Positions 52,694 to 62,038 of a DNA stretch of 64,000 nt are shown one piece after another. The notes beneath the pieces were generated by a model. The model saw nothing but the letters and a program-made list of their open reading frames with translations, had not been told where the DNA came from and did no database searches. Numbering within the stretch: position 1 is the stretch's first letter; each line of letters starts with the position of its first letter. Made by a program: the position numbers and the translations under genes. This stretch comes from Phycisphaerae bacterium (GTDB taxonomy: Bacteria; Planctomycetota; Phycisphaerae; Sedimentisphaerales; Anaerobacaceae): the NCBI GenBank assembly GCA_030604525.1, contig JAUVVQ010000007.1, forward strand, positions 1 through 64,000, read 5' to 3'.

Positions 52694-52959
52694 ATAGCAC
52701 ACCAAAATAACCTCTAAAATAAAACTAAAGCCAAAAAAACCAAAACAACCCTGATAAACCATAATAAATCCCAATATCACGGAATTATCCTGAATAACGC
52801 CTGTTTTTTAAAATATACCTGAATGAAACATAACATATATTATAGGACGTTGGATTTGGGGCAGATATTGGCTTTTTACAAAAAAACGTGATTTAATTAC
52901 ATATAAGCCCAATGGACAGTATCTTGATACCGACTATTTAAAAAACCGCCGGCTGTCTC

Positions 52960-53562
52960 TCAGAAAAAACGCCCATCCCGCAACTTAAAACGCTCGGATA
53001 CCGGCTTTCCCAGAATTTCATAATGTAAAATTGCTTTCCGTAAATCTTCCGGCCCTTCCATATCTAACAGCTCAGTTATGCTCTCTCTATCTTCCACGCC
53101 TTTGGCTTTTTTCATCCCTTCTTTATAAACCCCGCCTTCATTTAAACCAATAACAGGCGATTCCAGGTCTTTCTTAAAAACCTTTGAAAATACCCCCAGT
53201 CCCCCTCTTGTCCCTTTTGACAAACTTCCGCCTCCCCCCTTCATTGCTTCAAGATTATCTTTAACCTTTCCCACCACCCTTCCTTTAACCGGCTCCTCAG
53301 GAATCTTTTCTTTTATATCTATCCTGCGTGCTTCCAGCCGGGCTGGCTCTGTCTTCGAAACACTAAACAATTTCTCAATTTCTTCTAATCCTGTGCTTTT
53401 CTTCTCTTCCTCCAACTCTTTTTCTTTTCCGCTTTTTTGAGAGAGTGATTTTAGAATGAACCCCCCAATCCAGAAAACTGCTAATATGACGAATATAAGG
53501 ATGTTGAACAGGTTCTCAAACTTCCCATTAGCGCCTAAAACGTACATAAAAGGATAATACAT
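52960..53562 (-). CDS. Hypothetical protein with one membrane helix, downstream of floA
   Basis: A 200-residue protein, not recognised. An N-terminal membrane helix (NLFNILIFVILAVFWIGGFIL, about 17-37) anchors a charged cytoplasmic part rich in Lys, Glu and Gly, ending with a compact segment GPEDLRKAILHYEILGKPVSERF that looks folded. It lies about 77 bases downstream of floA on the same strand, so it may belong with that membrane-microdomain gene set; this is inferred from position. Confidence 0.65.
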   Translation of the reverse strand: MYYPFMYVLGANGKFENLFNILIFVILAVFWIGGFILKSLSQKSGKEKELEEEKKSTGLEEIEKLFSVSKTEPARLEARRIDIKEKIPEEPVKGRVVGKVKDNLEAMKGGGGSLSKGTRGGLGVFSKVFKKDLESPVIGLNEGGVYKEGMKKAKGVEDRESITELLDMEGPEDLRKAILHYEILGKPVSERFKLRDGRFF

Positions 53563-53639
53563 AACCTGATTACCTTGTAAAATACACTTGCTTGCCGATT
53601 TACAATATCGCCACAGAACTAAATATCTAACATCAGCCC

Positions 53640-54902
53640 TTATTCCTTTTGCTTCTTGGGCTTGGCAATCGTATCTCGCATTTCCGTATCTGCCATAATA
53701 TTCTTCATCCGGTAATAATCCATAATACCCATATTGCCTTTTCTGAATGACTCAGCCATTGCCTTGGGGACTTCCGCTTCAGCGAGAACGACCTTGGCGC
53801 GGTTTTCCTGTGTAAGCGCCTTCATTTCTTGTTCGCGTGCGCGGGCCATAGCGGCACGACCTTCTGCCTCGGCCTGGCGTAACTTCATATCCGCCTCGGC
53901 ACGCTCGGTCTCCAGCTTGGCACCAACATTAGACACCTCCTTGCCCTCCTTGCCTTCTCTGCTGACGCCGGCCACACTTACATCAGCTATATCGATGGAG
54001 ACAATTTCAAAAGCGGTTTGGGCATCGAGGCCGCTTGACAGCACCTTTTTTGAAATGCGGTCGGGATTTTCCAGCACGTCCTTATAGGTGTCGGACGAAC
54101 CGATGGCACTGATTATGCCTTGACCAACACGGGCGATGATAGTTTCATCCGTCGCACCGCGGACTAATTGTTTGATGTTCGCCCTGACGGTGACACGGGC
54201 ACGAACCAATAACCTGATACCATCTTTGGCGACGGCGTCAAGCATTTTAGAACTATCCATTGGGCAATCTATAATCTTGGGCGTAACGGTGGTTTCCACC
54301 GCTCTGAGTATGTCACGACCGGCAAGGTCGATGGCACGAGTAACATCGAAGGTGAGCGCTATCTCGGCCCGCTGGGCTGCAATCATTGCCTGCACAACAT
54401 CAATCACATACCCGCCGGCAAAATGGTGTGCCTGTAACTGGGCAAAAGTTACCGGCAGCTCGGCTTTGTGGGCGATGATAAGGGAGTTAACGCACGTCAT
54501 TACATCGCCCTGATATCGTGTCCAGAAGCGCCTTTCACGCTCAGCCCTTTCTTCCTGCCATCGCTCACGAGGCTGCACCTCTCTATCCCTATCGGGGCGG
54601 TCCTTGCGAGGGAAACGGTTCTTCCCAACAAGCCAAACACTTTCTAATTGCCGGGTATCCAAATCAGTAATACCGCCCTGAACCGCAGCGATGCGAGCGC
54701 GGACAATAGCTTCCCGAGGAACGCCACGTAAAAACATCCCAATCAGGTCAAGAAAGCTGACGTGAGCACCGCTAAAGAAAGCTTTAATCCATGTCCTTAT
54801 GAATGACATAAAGACAATGAAAACAAAAATTATGACGATTGCAGCTATAACAGCCAGAACAGTCAGGCCCTTGTTTCCTGCACTTAATAATAGTAGTTCC
54901 AT
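53640..54902 (-). CDS. floA: Flotillin-like protein FloA with internal insertion
   Basis: A 420-residue SPFH-type membrane protein; B. subtilis FloA has about 331. The N-terminus has a hydrophobic hairpin ([30 protein letters not shown], 13-42), then [29 protein letters not shown] highly charged insertion of about 60 residues sits around 88-146 (with [11 protein letters not shown]). After it the family sequence resumes ([44 protein letters not shown]) with the SPFH domain and the A/E-rich C-terminal helix [22 protein letters not shown]. FloA organises membrane microdomains. It is followed in the order NfeD-FloA, the usual partner. AGGAG lies nine bases before the ATG. Confidence 0.9.
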   Translation of the reverse strand: MELLLLSAGNKGLTVLAVIAAIVIIFVFIVFMSFIRTWIKAFFSGAHVSFLDLIGMFLRGVPREAIVRARIAAVQGGITDLDTRQLESVWLVGKNRFPRKDRPDRDREVQPRERWQEERAERERRFWTRYQGDVMTCVNSLIIAHKAELPVTFAQLQAHHFAGGYVIDVVQAMIAAQRAEIALTFDVTRAIDLAGRDILRAVETTVTPKIIDCPMDSSKMLDAVAKDGIRLLVRARVTVRANIKQLVRGATDETIIARVGQGIISAIGSSDTYKDVLENPDRISKKVLSSGLDAQTAFEIVSIDIADVSVAGVSREGKEGKEVSNVGAKLETERAEADMKLRQAEAEGRAAMARAREQEMKALTQENRAKVVLAEAEVPKAMAESFRKGNMGIMDYYRMKNIMADTEMRDTIAKPKKQKE

Positions 54903-54958
54903 TTCCGTATACTCCTGTATTGATAAGTTAACAGATTATTGGTTTAATCTAACAATAA

Positions 54959-55450
54959 TTATATATTTCCCCTTCCTACAATTATACTATTTCCTTCCAC
55001 TTTTATTACAAAAATATCGCATCCCGGACCAATTATTTCGCCTTCAGCAACAACACTATACCGCTCACCGTCTATTTCAGCGATGCCGGAAGGCCGCAAT
55101 TGCGTTACGGTAACTCCACTTTTGCCCTTCAGAAGGCTAAAGTCTTTGTCGCTGATTCCTGCTTTTCCACCGGCACCAACAGAATCTTTGTTGTTCGCTA
55201 TCAATAATAGTCTACGACCAAATGGTGTCCGTGGCAATATCTTTAACCCAAGCAGAATGAGCACAGGAACAGACACAATAGCTATAGCAAGGATAATCCA
55301 TCCAATTGTTCCACTCTGCATAAAGGCAAGAATTACGGCTCCGGCTAACGATACCGCAGCAACAAAGCCGAGTATGCCGCCTGAAGGTATAAACGTTTCA
55401 AGAAAAACCAACAATATCCCAGCCACAAGCAATATAATCACGTATGTCAA
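54959..55450 (-). CDS. NfeD-family membrane protein (short form)
   Basis: A 163-residue protein with an N-terminal membrane domain of several helices (VIILLVAGILLVFLETFIPSGG, GFVAAVSLAGAVILAF, WIILAIAIVSVPVLILLG) and a C-terminal OB-fold domain (LLKGKSGVTVTQLRPSGIAEIDGERYSVVAEGE). NfeD proteins work with SPFH/flotillin proteins; floA starts 57 bases downstream. The TTG at 55450 is preferred to an in-frame TTG at 55465 because AGGAG lies seven bases before it and the product then starts right at the hydrophobic segment. Confidence 0.85.
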   Translation of the reverse strand: MTYVIILLVAGILLVFLETFIPSGGILGFVAAVSLAGAVILAFMQSGTIGWIILAIAIVSVPVLILLGLKILPRTPFGRRLLLIANNKDSVGAGGKAGISDKDFSLLKGKSGVTVTQLRPSGIAEIDGERYSVVAEGEIIGPGCDIFVIKVEGNSIIVGRGNI

Positions 55451-55479
55451 AAATGTGCTCCTCAATAAACGCTTGTTTA

Positions 55480-57018
55480 CTAAGCAGTGCTCTTTGGATT
55501 AGCTATCTCCTTTACTACTATACTGTTTCCTTCAATCCCGGCAACTATAATTTCTTTGTTGGCCTCGATAAGTTCTCCACGCGAAACCACATTGAGGCGT
55601 TTATTACCGAATCGAGCGATACCTGACGGCCTTAACTGGCCCACGCTGACCCCCTTCTGCCCAACTTCCACCGGCGGCATCGCTGCAGGGGTCGCTAAAC
55701 CTCTACGCACTGTGGCAGATTCTTCCGGTGTAGCCAGTACCAGACGACCTACTATTGGAATTCTTGACAGATGTTTGGTTAGTATCAATACTATAACCAC
55801 AAATCCTATAAACCCAACAGATAATCCCAGAACATTATTAGTAAGCAATCTCCAGTCGAATGTGGTATGTGGCCAGGGAAGTTTACCAGGCGGATTTTTG
55901 ATGAGCATGCCAAATATGCCAAATAATATGCAAATTATCCCCAAAATGCCGGCTATTCCAAAGCCCGGTAATACGAAAATTTCAATCAATAACAATAGTA
56001 TTCCGACGACAAACACTGCTATTTCAACCCAGTTAGCCATCCCGGTAAGGTATTTGCTGCCGATTATGACCGCAAAGCAAATCGCCGCTGCCAGGCCCGG
56101 CAATCCGATTCCAGGACTGCTCAGCTCAAGATAAACACCAAGCATTGCAATCATAACCAGAACACTCATAACCATCGGTGAATTTAACCAGCGAACCATC
56201 TGCTCCGACCAGTTCGGCTTATATACTATCGGCGGACTCGAAAAGACCACCCCGTCACGCTCCTCCAGAAATTCAATCGCTCCTGAAAGACCGTTTACCT
56301 CCGCCCTGGCTATATCATATTTTACTGCTTTTGATGACGTTAGAGTCAATATCTTATCATCACTAACCACAAGCTCTTTATCAGAAAGGGCATAACTATT
56401 CGCGTCCGTCGGAAGACGTTCTTCCTCGAAATATTCAAAACTGCCGCTGTCTTTATTTTTCACTCTAAATACCTTAATCTTCATACTCACCATTGCTCGA
56501 AGAACCGCAGAAGGATAACCGTTCGCCTCTGCCGCCGTATCGAAAATCGCTCGAATAAAACTTTCCGTCTTCTCTCGCTCAACACCCTCAAGCTTACCGC
56601 CAAGCATAATAGGTGCACAATCCCCTATTTTCGTATTGTTCCGCATTATTATATCCTGACACGATACACTTATCATCGCACCGGCCGATATCGCCTCTGT
56701 ATCTATATAAGCTACTGTCCGGGCCTTCTTCCCGGTTTCTAACATTAGATATTTCGAAATATCATCCGCCGCTTTGACAAGACCCCCGTATGTCCCTATC
56801 TCATATATCAGATAGTTACTGCCGCCCTTAAGCGCAAGCTCTGTCCTTCGCTTGATTGACTCATACAAACCGTTATCTATCATTCCCTTGCATTCAATCA
56901 CCGAGGCCTTCGCCTCGACTGCTTCAGTCGTAACAGAATTAGAATCCGATGCAATACTCAACAGCGAAAACAATAATACACCTGCAACCACCGTTTTTAG
57001 ATAAAACGTTTTCCTCAT
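55480..57018 (-). CDS. NfeD-family serine protease (ClpP-like N-terminus)
   Basis: A 512-residue membrane protein. It has a signal peptide (MRKTFYLKTVVAGVLLFSLLSIAS), a ClpP-like protease domain (about 35-200) with the nucleophile in ISAGAMIS (S111) and NTKIGDCAPI, then a membrane block of five to six helices (about 275-430) and a C-terminal NfeD OB domain (GQKGVSVGQLRPSGIARFGNKRLNVVSRGE). Such proteins cleave membrane peptides and associate with stomatin-like partners. It is the first gene of the set nfeD-long, nfeD-short, floA, hypothetical. Confidence 0.88.
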   Translation of the reverse strand: MRKTFYLKTVVAGVLLFSLLSIASDSNSVTTEAVEAKASVIECKGMIDNGLYESIKRRTELALKGGSNYLIYEIGTYGGLVKAADDISKYLMLETGKKARTVAYIDTEAISAGAMISVSCQDIIMRNNTKIGDCAPIMLGGKLEGVEREKTESFIRAIFDTAAEANGYPSAVLRAMVSMKIKVFRVKNKDSGSFEYFEEERLPTDANSYALSDKELVVSDDKILTLTSSKAVKYDIARAEVNGLSGAIEFLEERDGVVFSSPPIVYKPNWSEQMVRWLNSPMVMSVLVMIAMLGVYLELSSPGIGLPGLAAAICFAVIIGSKYLTGMANWVEIAVFVVGILLLLIEIFVLPGFGIAGILGIICILFGIFGMLIKNPPGKLPWPHTTFDWRLLTNNVLGLSVGFIGFVVIVLILTKHLSRIPIVGRLVLATPEESATVRRGLATPAAMPPVEVGQKGVSVGQLRPSGIARFGNKRLNVVSRGELIEANKEIIVAGIEGNSIVVKEIANPKSTA

Positions 57019-57117
57019 ATCTCAAATTGTACCTGACAATAATCCCTTTGGCAACATTTAGATTCAATTTCCCGTTAATTTTCAGCTCCTGGAAAATCCG
57101 TGAAAAACCAGACAGCT

Positions 57118-58365
57118 CTAAAAAATCAACCAGTCGCCTATCAGGTATAACACAATTGTCAGCAATGCCGCAAGGGGGACCGTAGCAAGCCACGATACGA
57201 AAATAGAACCCACTATCTTACGATTGATACCTGTTATTCCCCTTGCCAGACCCACACCTATTATCGCCCCGACAAGCGTATGCGTTGTTGATATTGGCAA
57301 TCCGAGCTTCGAACACACAAGCACCGTCGCCATACCACCGATGTCAGCCGCTACACCGCGTGAGGGCGTAATGTCCGTTATCTTTGTTCCCACCATCTTC
57401 ATTACCCGGTAACCAAAACAGGCCAGGCCTGCTGCTATACCAAATCCGCCAAGCATTAAAATCCACAAACTCACCGGCACTTGCCCCGGCACCGTCCCGG
57501 TTTTTACAATCTCCACTACTGCGGCCAAAGGACCGACTGCGTTGGCTACGTCATTGGCACCGTGTGCAAATGCCACCGTCGATGATGTTATAACAACAAG
57601 CAATGCAAAATTCTTCTCTACCTTGCCAAGCTGTTCATCCCACGACAGCTGCTTTGCCCCCCCCATCTTCCTTCTGTTGAGAATGAGGTAATAAATTCCA
57701 GCCGCTGTTAACCCCCCTGCTATCGCAAAACTTATTGCCTTTGGTGCATTCAGATTAAGATGAAGATTTTTTAAACCTTTGTAAATCGTTGCAAGAACTA
57801 AAATACAAAATGTGAAAAAAGCGCATATCGGAATACCTTTTCTCGCCGCCGTCATAGGATTCTCAACTGAAAGAATATGACGGGATATTAGTTTGAATAT
57901 GAAAAATGCTGACACCCCCCCTGCCACCGGCGACAAAAACCAGCTCGCAACTATCTTTGAAAACGTCCCCCAGTGTATATGAGAAATCCCCGCCTGCAAT
58001 ATCCCGAATCCTACTATACCGCCGACTATCGCATGCGTCGTTGATACCGGAAACCCAAAATAGGACGCCACATTCAAAGCAATCGCTGCTGCCAATATCG
58101 CACAAACCATGCCGTATGCAAGCGTATATGGGTCCTCACTGAACGCCTGAGTATCAATTATCCCTTTACGAACCGTATCTGTAACATTGCCTCCGACGAG
58201 GACCGCACCCAAAAAATTAAATATACCCGCAAGAACGACCGCCCAGAATATACTGATTGACTTCGAACCTACCGCATCTGCCATCGAATTGGCAACATCG
58301 TTAGCGCCTATATTCCACGCCATATACACTGCACATATTATCGCTGCAATTACCAGTGCTTCCAT
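57118..58365 (-). CDS. PiT-family inorganic phosphate transporter
   Basis: A 415-residue membrane protein with about ten helices and the two inverted PiT signature halves: MAWNIGANDVANSMADAVGSKSISIFWAVVLAGIFNFLGAVLVGGNVTDTV near the N-terminus and VAFAHGANDVANAVGPLAAV plus CSKLGLPISTTHTLVGAIIGVG later. PiT proteins co-transport phosphate with H+ or Na+. It is the third gene of a phosphate set, 121 bases downstream of a close paralogue. Confidence 0.93.
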   Translation of the reverse strand: MEALVIAAIICAVYMAWNIGANDVANSMADAVGSKSISIFWAVVLAGIFNFLGAVLVGGNVTDTVRKGIIDTQAFSEDPYTLAYGMVCAILAAAIALNVASYFGFPVSTTHAIVGGIVGFGILQAGISHIHWGTFSKIVASWFLSPVAGGVSAFFIFKLISRHILSVENPMTAARKGIPICAFFTFCILVLATIYKGLKNLHLNLNAPKAISFAIAGGLTAAGIYYLILNRRKMGGAKQLSWDEQLGKVEKNFALLVVITSSTVAFAHGANDVANAVGPLAAVVEIVKTGTVPGQVPVSLWILMLGGFGIAAGLACFGYRVMKMVGTKITDITPSRGVAADIGGMATVLVCSKLGLPISTTHTLVGAIIGVGLARGITGINRKIVGSIFVSWLATVPLAALLTIVLYLIGDWLIF

Positions 58366-58486
58366 ACCAAAAAACTCTCGCAGAATAATTTACTCGTTTC
58401 TATCGCTCAACCGCAGACATCTTACCGTATCCTCACCACATTCACCACCGAAATCATCGCCCTGACCCTCTCGTTGCTTCTCGGCC

Positions 58487-59737
58487 TTACCAGAACCACC
58501 ATTGACCCAGAAGATACAATAAAACCGTCAACAAACCTGCAACAGGCACTGTAATAAGCCAGGACACGAAAATAGAACCCACAATTTTGCGGTCAATAGC
58601 TGTTATACCACGAGCCATTCCAACACCTATTATGGCCCCTACCATCGTATGAGTGGTCGATATAGGAAGACCCAGCTTCGAACAAGTCAATACCGTTGCC
58701 ATTCCTGCTATATTGGCTGCTATACCTCGCGAAGGAGTGATCTCTGTTACCTTCGTCCCAACCACATGCATTACTCGGTATCCTAATGTTGCAAGACCAA
58801 CGGATATGCCGATACCTCCAAGAACCAGAAACCATATACTCACCGGTGCCTCACTGGGAATTGAGTTGTGCTTGACAATTTCGACTACCGCTGCAAGTGG
58901 ACCTATGGCATTGGCTACATCATTGGCGCCCTGAGCAAATGATACCGTCGATGAGCTTATAATTATCAGCGGCACAAACATCAGCTCTACACGTCGCAAC
59001 TGCTCGCTGATGGGTAAATCATCGCTGTTTTTATACATTATTCTCATAAAAAACACTGCTGCCCCGGCTGCAATAAAACCGCCGATTATACTGTAACAAA
59101 GTGCTGATGTGCCGCTGAGACTCAGATGAATATTCTTAAGACCTTTGTAAATAACCGCCAGAATTATTATAGCAAAAGTAAAAAAAACGCAAACCGGAGC
59201 ACCTCTGCGAGCCGCCCAAATCGGCTTCTCCGCTGAAAGTATATAACGGGATATCAGCTTGAATATAACAAATGCAGCTGCCCCCCCTGCCAGCGGTGAG
59301 ATAAACCAGCTGGATACTATCTGCGCAAATGTTGACCAATGAATATGAAACAGACCCGCCTCCAATATACCGAATCCTACAACCGCACCTACAATCGAAT
59401 GTGTCGTTGAGACAGGCATCCCGAAATACGTCGCAAGATTAAGCCACAACGCTGCCGCAAGCAGCGCACAAACCATACCACGCGCAAGCATCCGGGGGTC
59501 CTGAGAAAATACCTGTGTATCTATTATCCCCTTCCTGACCGTATCCGTTACGTGACTGCCTACTAATACCGCACCTAAAAAATTGAAAATGCCTGCAAGT
59601 ATCACCGCCCAGAAAAGAGTAAGCGACTTGGAACCCACTGCACAAGCCATAGAATTAGCCACATCATTAGCGCCAATGTTCCACGCCATATAAAGACCGA
59701 CGCTTACTGCGATGATAACGATAATCTCTATGCCCAC
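58487..59737 (-). CDS. PiT-family inorganic phosphate transporter (paralogue)
   Basis: A 416-residue PiT transporter, highly similar to the gene at 57118 (same start YMAWNIGANDVANSMA, the same STTHTMVGAIIGVGMARGIT end). The two probably arose by recent tandem duplication. The start is GTG at 59737, with AGGAG four bases before it. It lies 24 bases after the DUF47 gene, which encodes a regulator-like partner commonly found next to PiT transporters. Confidence 0.93.
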   Translation of the reverse strand: MGIEIIVIIAVSVGLYMAWNIGANDVANSMACAVGSKSLTLFWAVILAGIFNFLGAVLVGSHVTDTVRKGIIDTQVFSQDPRMLARGMVCALLAAALWLNLATYFGMPVSTTHSIVGAVVGFGILEAGLFHIHWSTFAQIVSSWFISPLAGGAAAFVIFKLISRYILSAEKPIWAARRGAPVCVFFTFAIIILAVIYKGLKNIHLSLSGTSALCYSIIGGFIAAGAAVFFMRIMYKNSDDLPISEQLRRVELMFVPLIIISSSTVSFAQGANDVANAIGPLAAVVEIVKHNSIPSEAPVSIWFLVLGGIGISVGLATLGYRVMHVVGTKVTEITPSRGIAANIAGMATVLTCSKLGLPISTTHTMVGAIIGVGMARGITAIDRKIVGSIFVSWLITVPVAGLLTVLLYLLGQWWFW

Positions 59738-59761
59738 ATTACTCCTCGTGTCTCACTCTTG

Positions 59762-60436
59762 CTATTTTTTGCGAAGAATCAACCGAAGATACTTTGCCGT
59801 CTTCTCAGCATTGTTCGCTACCGCACCCAGAACATTGCAGTACTTCTCAAAAAACGAAATCGTAACAGCATCAAGTTTGTCTTCCATACTGTAAAAATGA
59901 CGGGCAAAACGTCTTTCCAGCTTATCCGCCTGCCATTCCTCCTGGCCAATCTGCGCTATATCTTCAAGAACCTGCTTTACCTCTTTGCCAACAAATCCCG
60001 CTTCCGCAATCGTCGAAAGTTTCTCAGAAAGTACCAGCAGGTGTTTACTTACTTTTATCACCTGCTCTACGAACTCAGTAAAATCCTCCCTTAGCTCTTC
60101 CGGCATCTTTGTCCGGCGAAGCGTCAGAATAACCGCAAAATCTTCCGCCGAATCTGCAATGTCATCCTGAAATGCAAGAAATTGGCTCAGCTCACCTTGA
60201 CCTACCGATAAAAAATACATCTTACTGAGACTATCTCGCAGTTCTGTCTTGATTTGGTCAGCTTCATGCTCCGTCCGGGACATTTGATGATGCAACTCTT
60301 CTATCTTTCCATAATCCTCTGATAGAAGATTTTCAACCAATGGACGAAGTAGTTCCACGCATTCGTGTACCTTCTTAGCATGTTCATAAAGCGGCACAAA
60401 TGGCGATGAACCAAAAAATTTCTCTAACACTCCCAT
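59762..60436 (-). CDS. DUF47/PhoU-like protein, partner of PiT transporters
   Basis: A 224-residue helical protein of the DUF47 family (PhoU-related). HAKKVHECVELLRPLVENLLS, HHQMSRTEHEADQIKTELRDSLSKMYFLSVGQGELSQFLAFQDDIADSAEDFAVILTLRRTKMP and the C-terminal KLDAVTISFFEKYCNVLG are characteristic, including the ExxAD metal-binding helices. It is thought to regulate the neighbouring PiT transporter. GGAGAC lies just before the ATG. It is the first gene of the set DUF47-PiT-PiT. Confidence 0.9.
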   Translation of the reverse strand: MGVLEKFFGSSPFVPLYEHAKKVHECVELLRPLVENLLSEDYGKIEELHHQMSRTEHEADQIKTELRDSLSKMYFLSVGQGELSQFLAFQDDIADSAEDFAVILTLRRTKMPEELREDFTEFVEQVIKVSKHLLVLSEKLSTIAEAGFVGKEVKQVLEDIAQIGQEEWQADKLERRFARHFYSMEDKLDAVTISFFEKYCNVLGAVANNAEKTAKYLRLILRKK

Positions 60437-60919
60437 CTTTCGTCTCCTTGAATTAAAACCTGTCTTTATTTGACCAATGTCAGAATAAAACGCATTCTTA
60501 AGCTGCTAAAGCCCTTCTAAAACCGCCCTGTAATGCCCGAATGTTTATAAAAATATCATCCTGAAGTCAAGACCCTAAACAGATTTCGCAGCTTAAACCA
60601 ATTCATCGTAAAAAGGATTTTGAATTGTATTTTCATCACATCGTTCAGACAAGGACTTTTTCAAAAAAACATTTCTAACACCAGTGGGCGAATATCCCGA
60701 ATTTCGTCTCACACCACCATTTAACCCTCTCGCCCCTCTCCGGCTCAGGCATTGGCTCGCTGAAGCTAAAAGATGTTAAGGCGAACAGGTGTAAAATAAC
60801 TGCAATAGGTATCGAAATACTTCTTCTCGCTTTGCAGCCTGTTTTCCCATCTAACTATCGTGTAGCTCTTTAGTTTTTATATTTACTAATATCATATATT
60901 TAGTGTATTTGCATATCTC
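60437..60919. other. Intergenic region without recognised gene
   Basis: A 483-base gap between the aminotransferase and the phosphate genes. Nothing beyond AT-rich sequence and a short GC-rich stretch (about 60730-60780) was seen. It should contain the promoter of the DUF47-PiT-PiT transcript, but no clear one was identified. Confidence 0.5.
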
Positions 60920-62038
60920 TTATGTTTCTTTATATAGTTTATTCAGTATCTCAACCCCTTCCCGAATCTTCCCGTCATCCGTTGCGTAACTAAGCCGAAA
61001 ATGACTGTCCCTCTCGCTGAATATGTTACCCGGTATAATCAGGACATTTTCCTTAATTGCCTTTTCGACAAATTCCGTCGCCGAACCGACAGGCGACTTT
61101 ACGAACGCATAAAAAGCTCCGCCCGGCTTCTTAAGACCAAAATTATCTTTCAAACCCTCAAAAACAATATCCCGCTTTCTTTTGTATGCCTCCGCATATT
61201 CACTCATATCATAGTCCATGGCCGCTATCGCCGCCTTCTGAAAAGGACTTGGCGCACACACAAACGTATACTGCTGTATCTTGGTCATTTCCTCTATCAC
61301 CGACGAAAGCGCCTCCCCCGCCACTGCATAACCCAGCCGCCACCCCGTCATCGCATATGTCTTACTAAACCCGCCGAGAATCAAGCTCTTCTCGTAATAT
61401 TTACCTATGCTTACGCCCGGCTCGTCGTAACAGAACTCTTCGTATATCTCATCCGACAGAACAATAACATTCTTCTCCCTCGCCGCCTTAGCCAGCCCTT
61501 TTATTTCCTCTTCAGAATATACCGCACCGGTCGGATTACAAGGCGAGTTCAATATAATCAGCTTTGTCCTCTCCGTTATCACATCGGCAATACCATCAAC
61601 TGGAAGACCAAAATCAGGATAACTGTCAACATAAACACACTTGCCGCCTAACAGATTTACCAAGTGCTTATACATCACAAAATAAGGGTCCGGTATAATC
61701 ACCTCATCACCGGGATTTATCAGCGACATAAAAGCGAGCAATATCCCCCCGCTCACCCCGCTCGTTACAAGAACCGACGGCTGACCCCAGCCGAACTGCT
61801 CCGCCGCCATCTGGGCTATCTTTTCCCTAAGCTGTTCATCTCCTGTCGTCTGAGTATATTTATTGTAACCGCGTTTTATAGCTTCTATCGCAATTTTTTT
61901 TAGCTCTTCCGGCACATCAAAGTCCGGCTGACCTATCGAAAAATTTATCGGCTCCTCTAACTCCGCCGCTAAAGCAAACACCTTGCGTATCCCGCTCGAA
62001 TCAATCTTTTTTACTCGTTCAGCCAGATATCTTTCCAT
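60920..62038 (-). CDS. Class I/II pyridoxal-phosphate aminotransferase
   Basis: A 372-residue fold-type I aminotransferase. The N-terminus INFSIGQPDFDVPEELKKIAIEAIKRGYNKYTQTTGDEQLREKIA is typical; NSPCNPTGAVYSEEEIK provides N168, VLSDEIYEEF provides D196, GGFSKTYAMTGWRLGYA provides the Schiff-base Lys226 and Arg234. It is probably an aspartate/aromatic-type or prephenate-type aminotransferase; the substrate cannot be decided. AGGAG lies six bases before the ATG. It is alone on this strand. Confidence 0.92.
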   Translation of the reverse strand: MERYLAERVKKIDSSGIRKVFALAAELEEPINFSIGQPDFDVPEELKKIAIEAIKRGYNKYTQTTGDEQLREKIAQMAAEQFGWGQPSVLVTSGVSGGILLAFMSLINPGDEVIIPDPYFVMYKHLVNLLGGKCVYVDSYPDFGLPVDGIADVITERTKLIILNSPCNPTGAVYSEEEIKGLAKAAREKNVIVLSDEIYEEFCYDEPGVSIGKYYEKSLILGGFSKTYAMTGWRLGYAVAGEALSSVIEEMTKIQQYTFVCAPSPFQKAAIAAMDYDMSEYAEAYKRKRDIVFEGLKDNFGLKKPGGAFYAFVKSPVGSATEFVEKAIKENVLIIPGNIFSERDSHFRLSYATDDGKIREGVEILNKLYKET

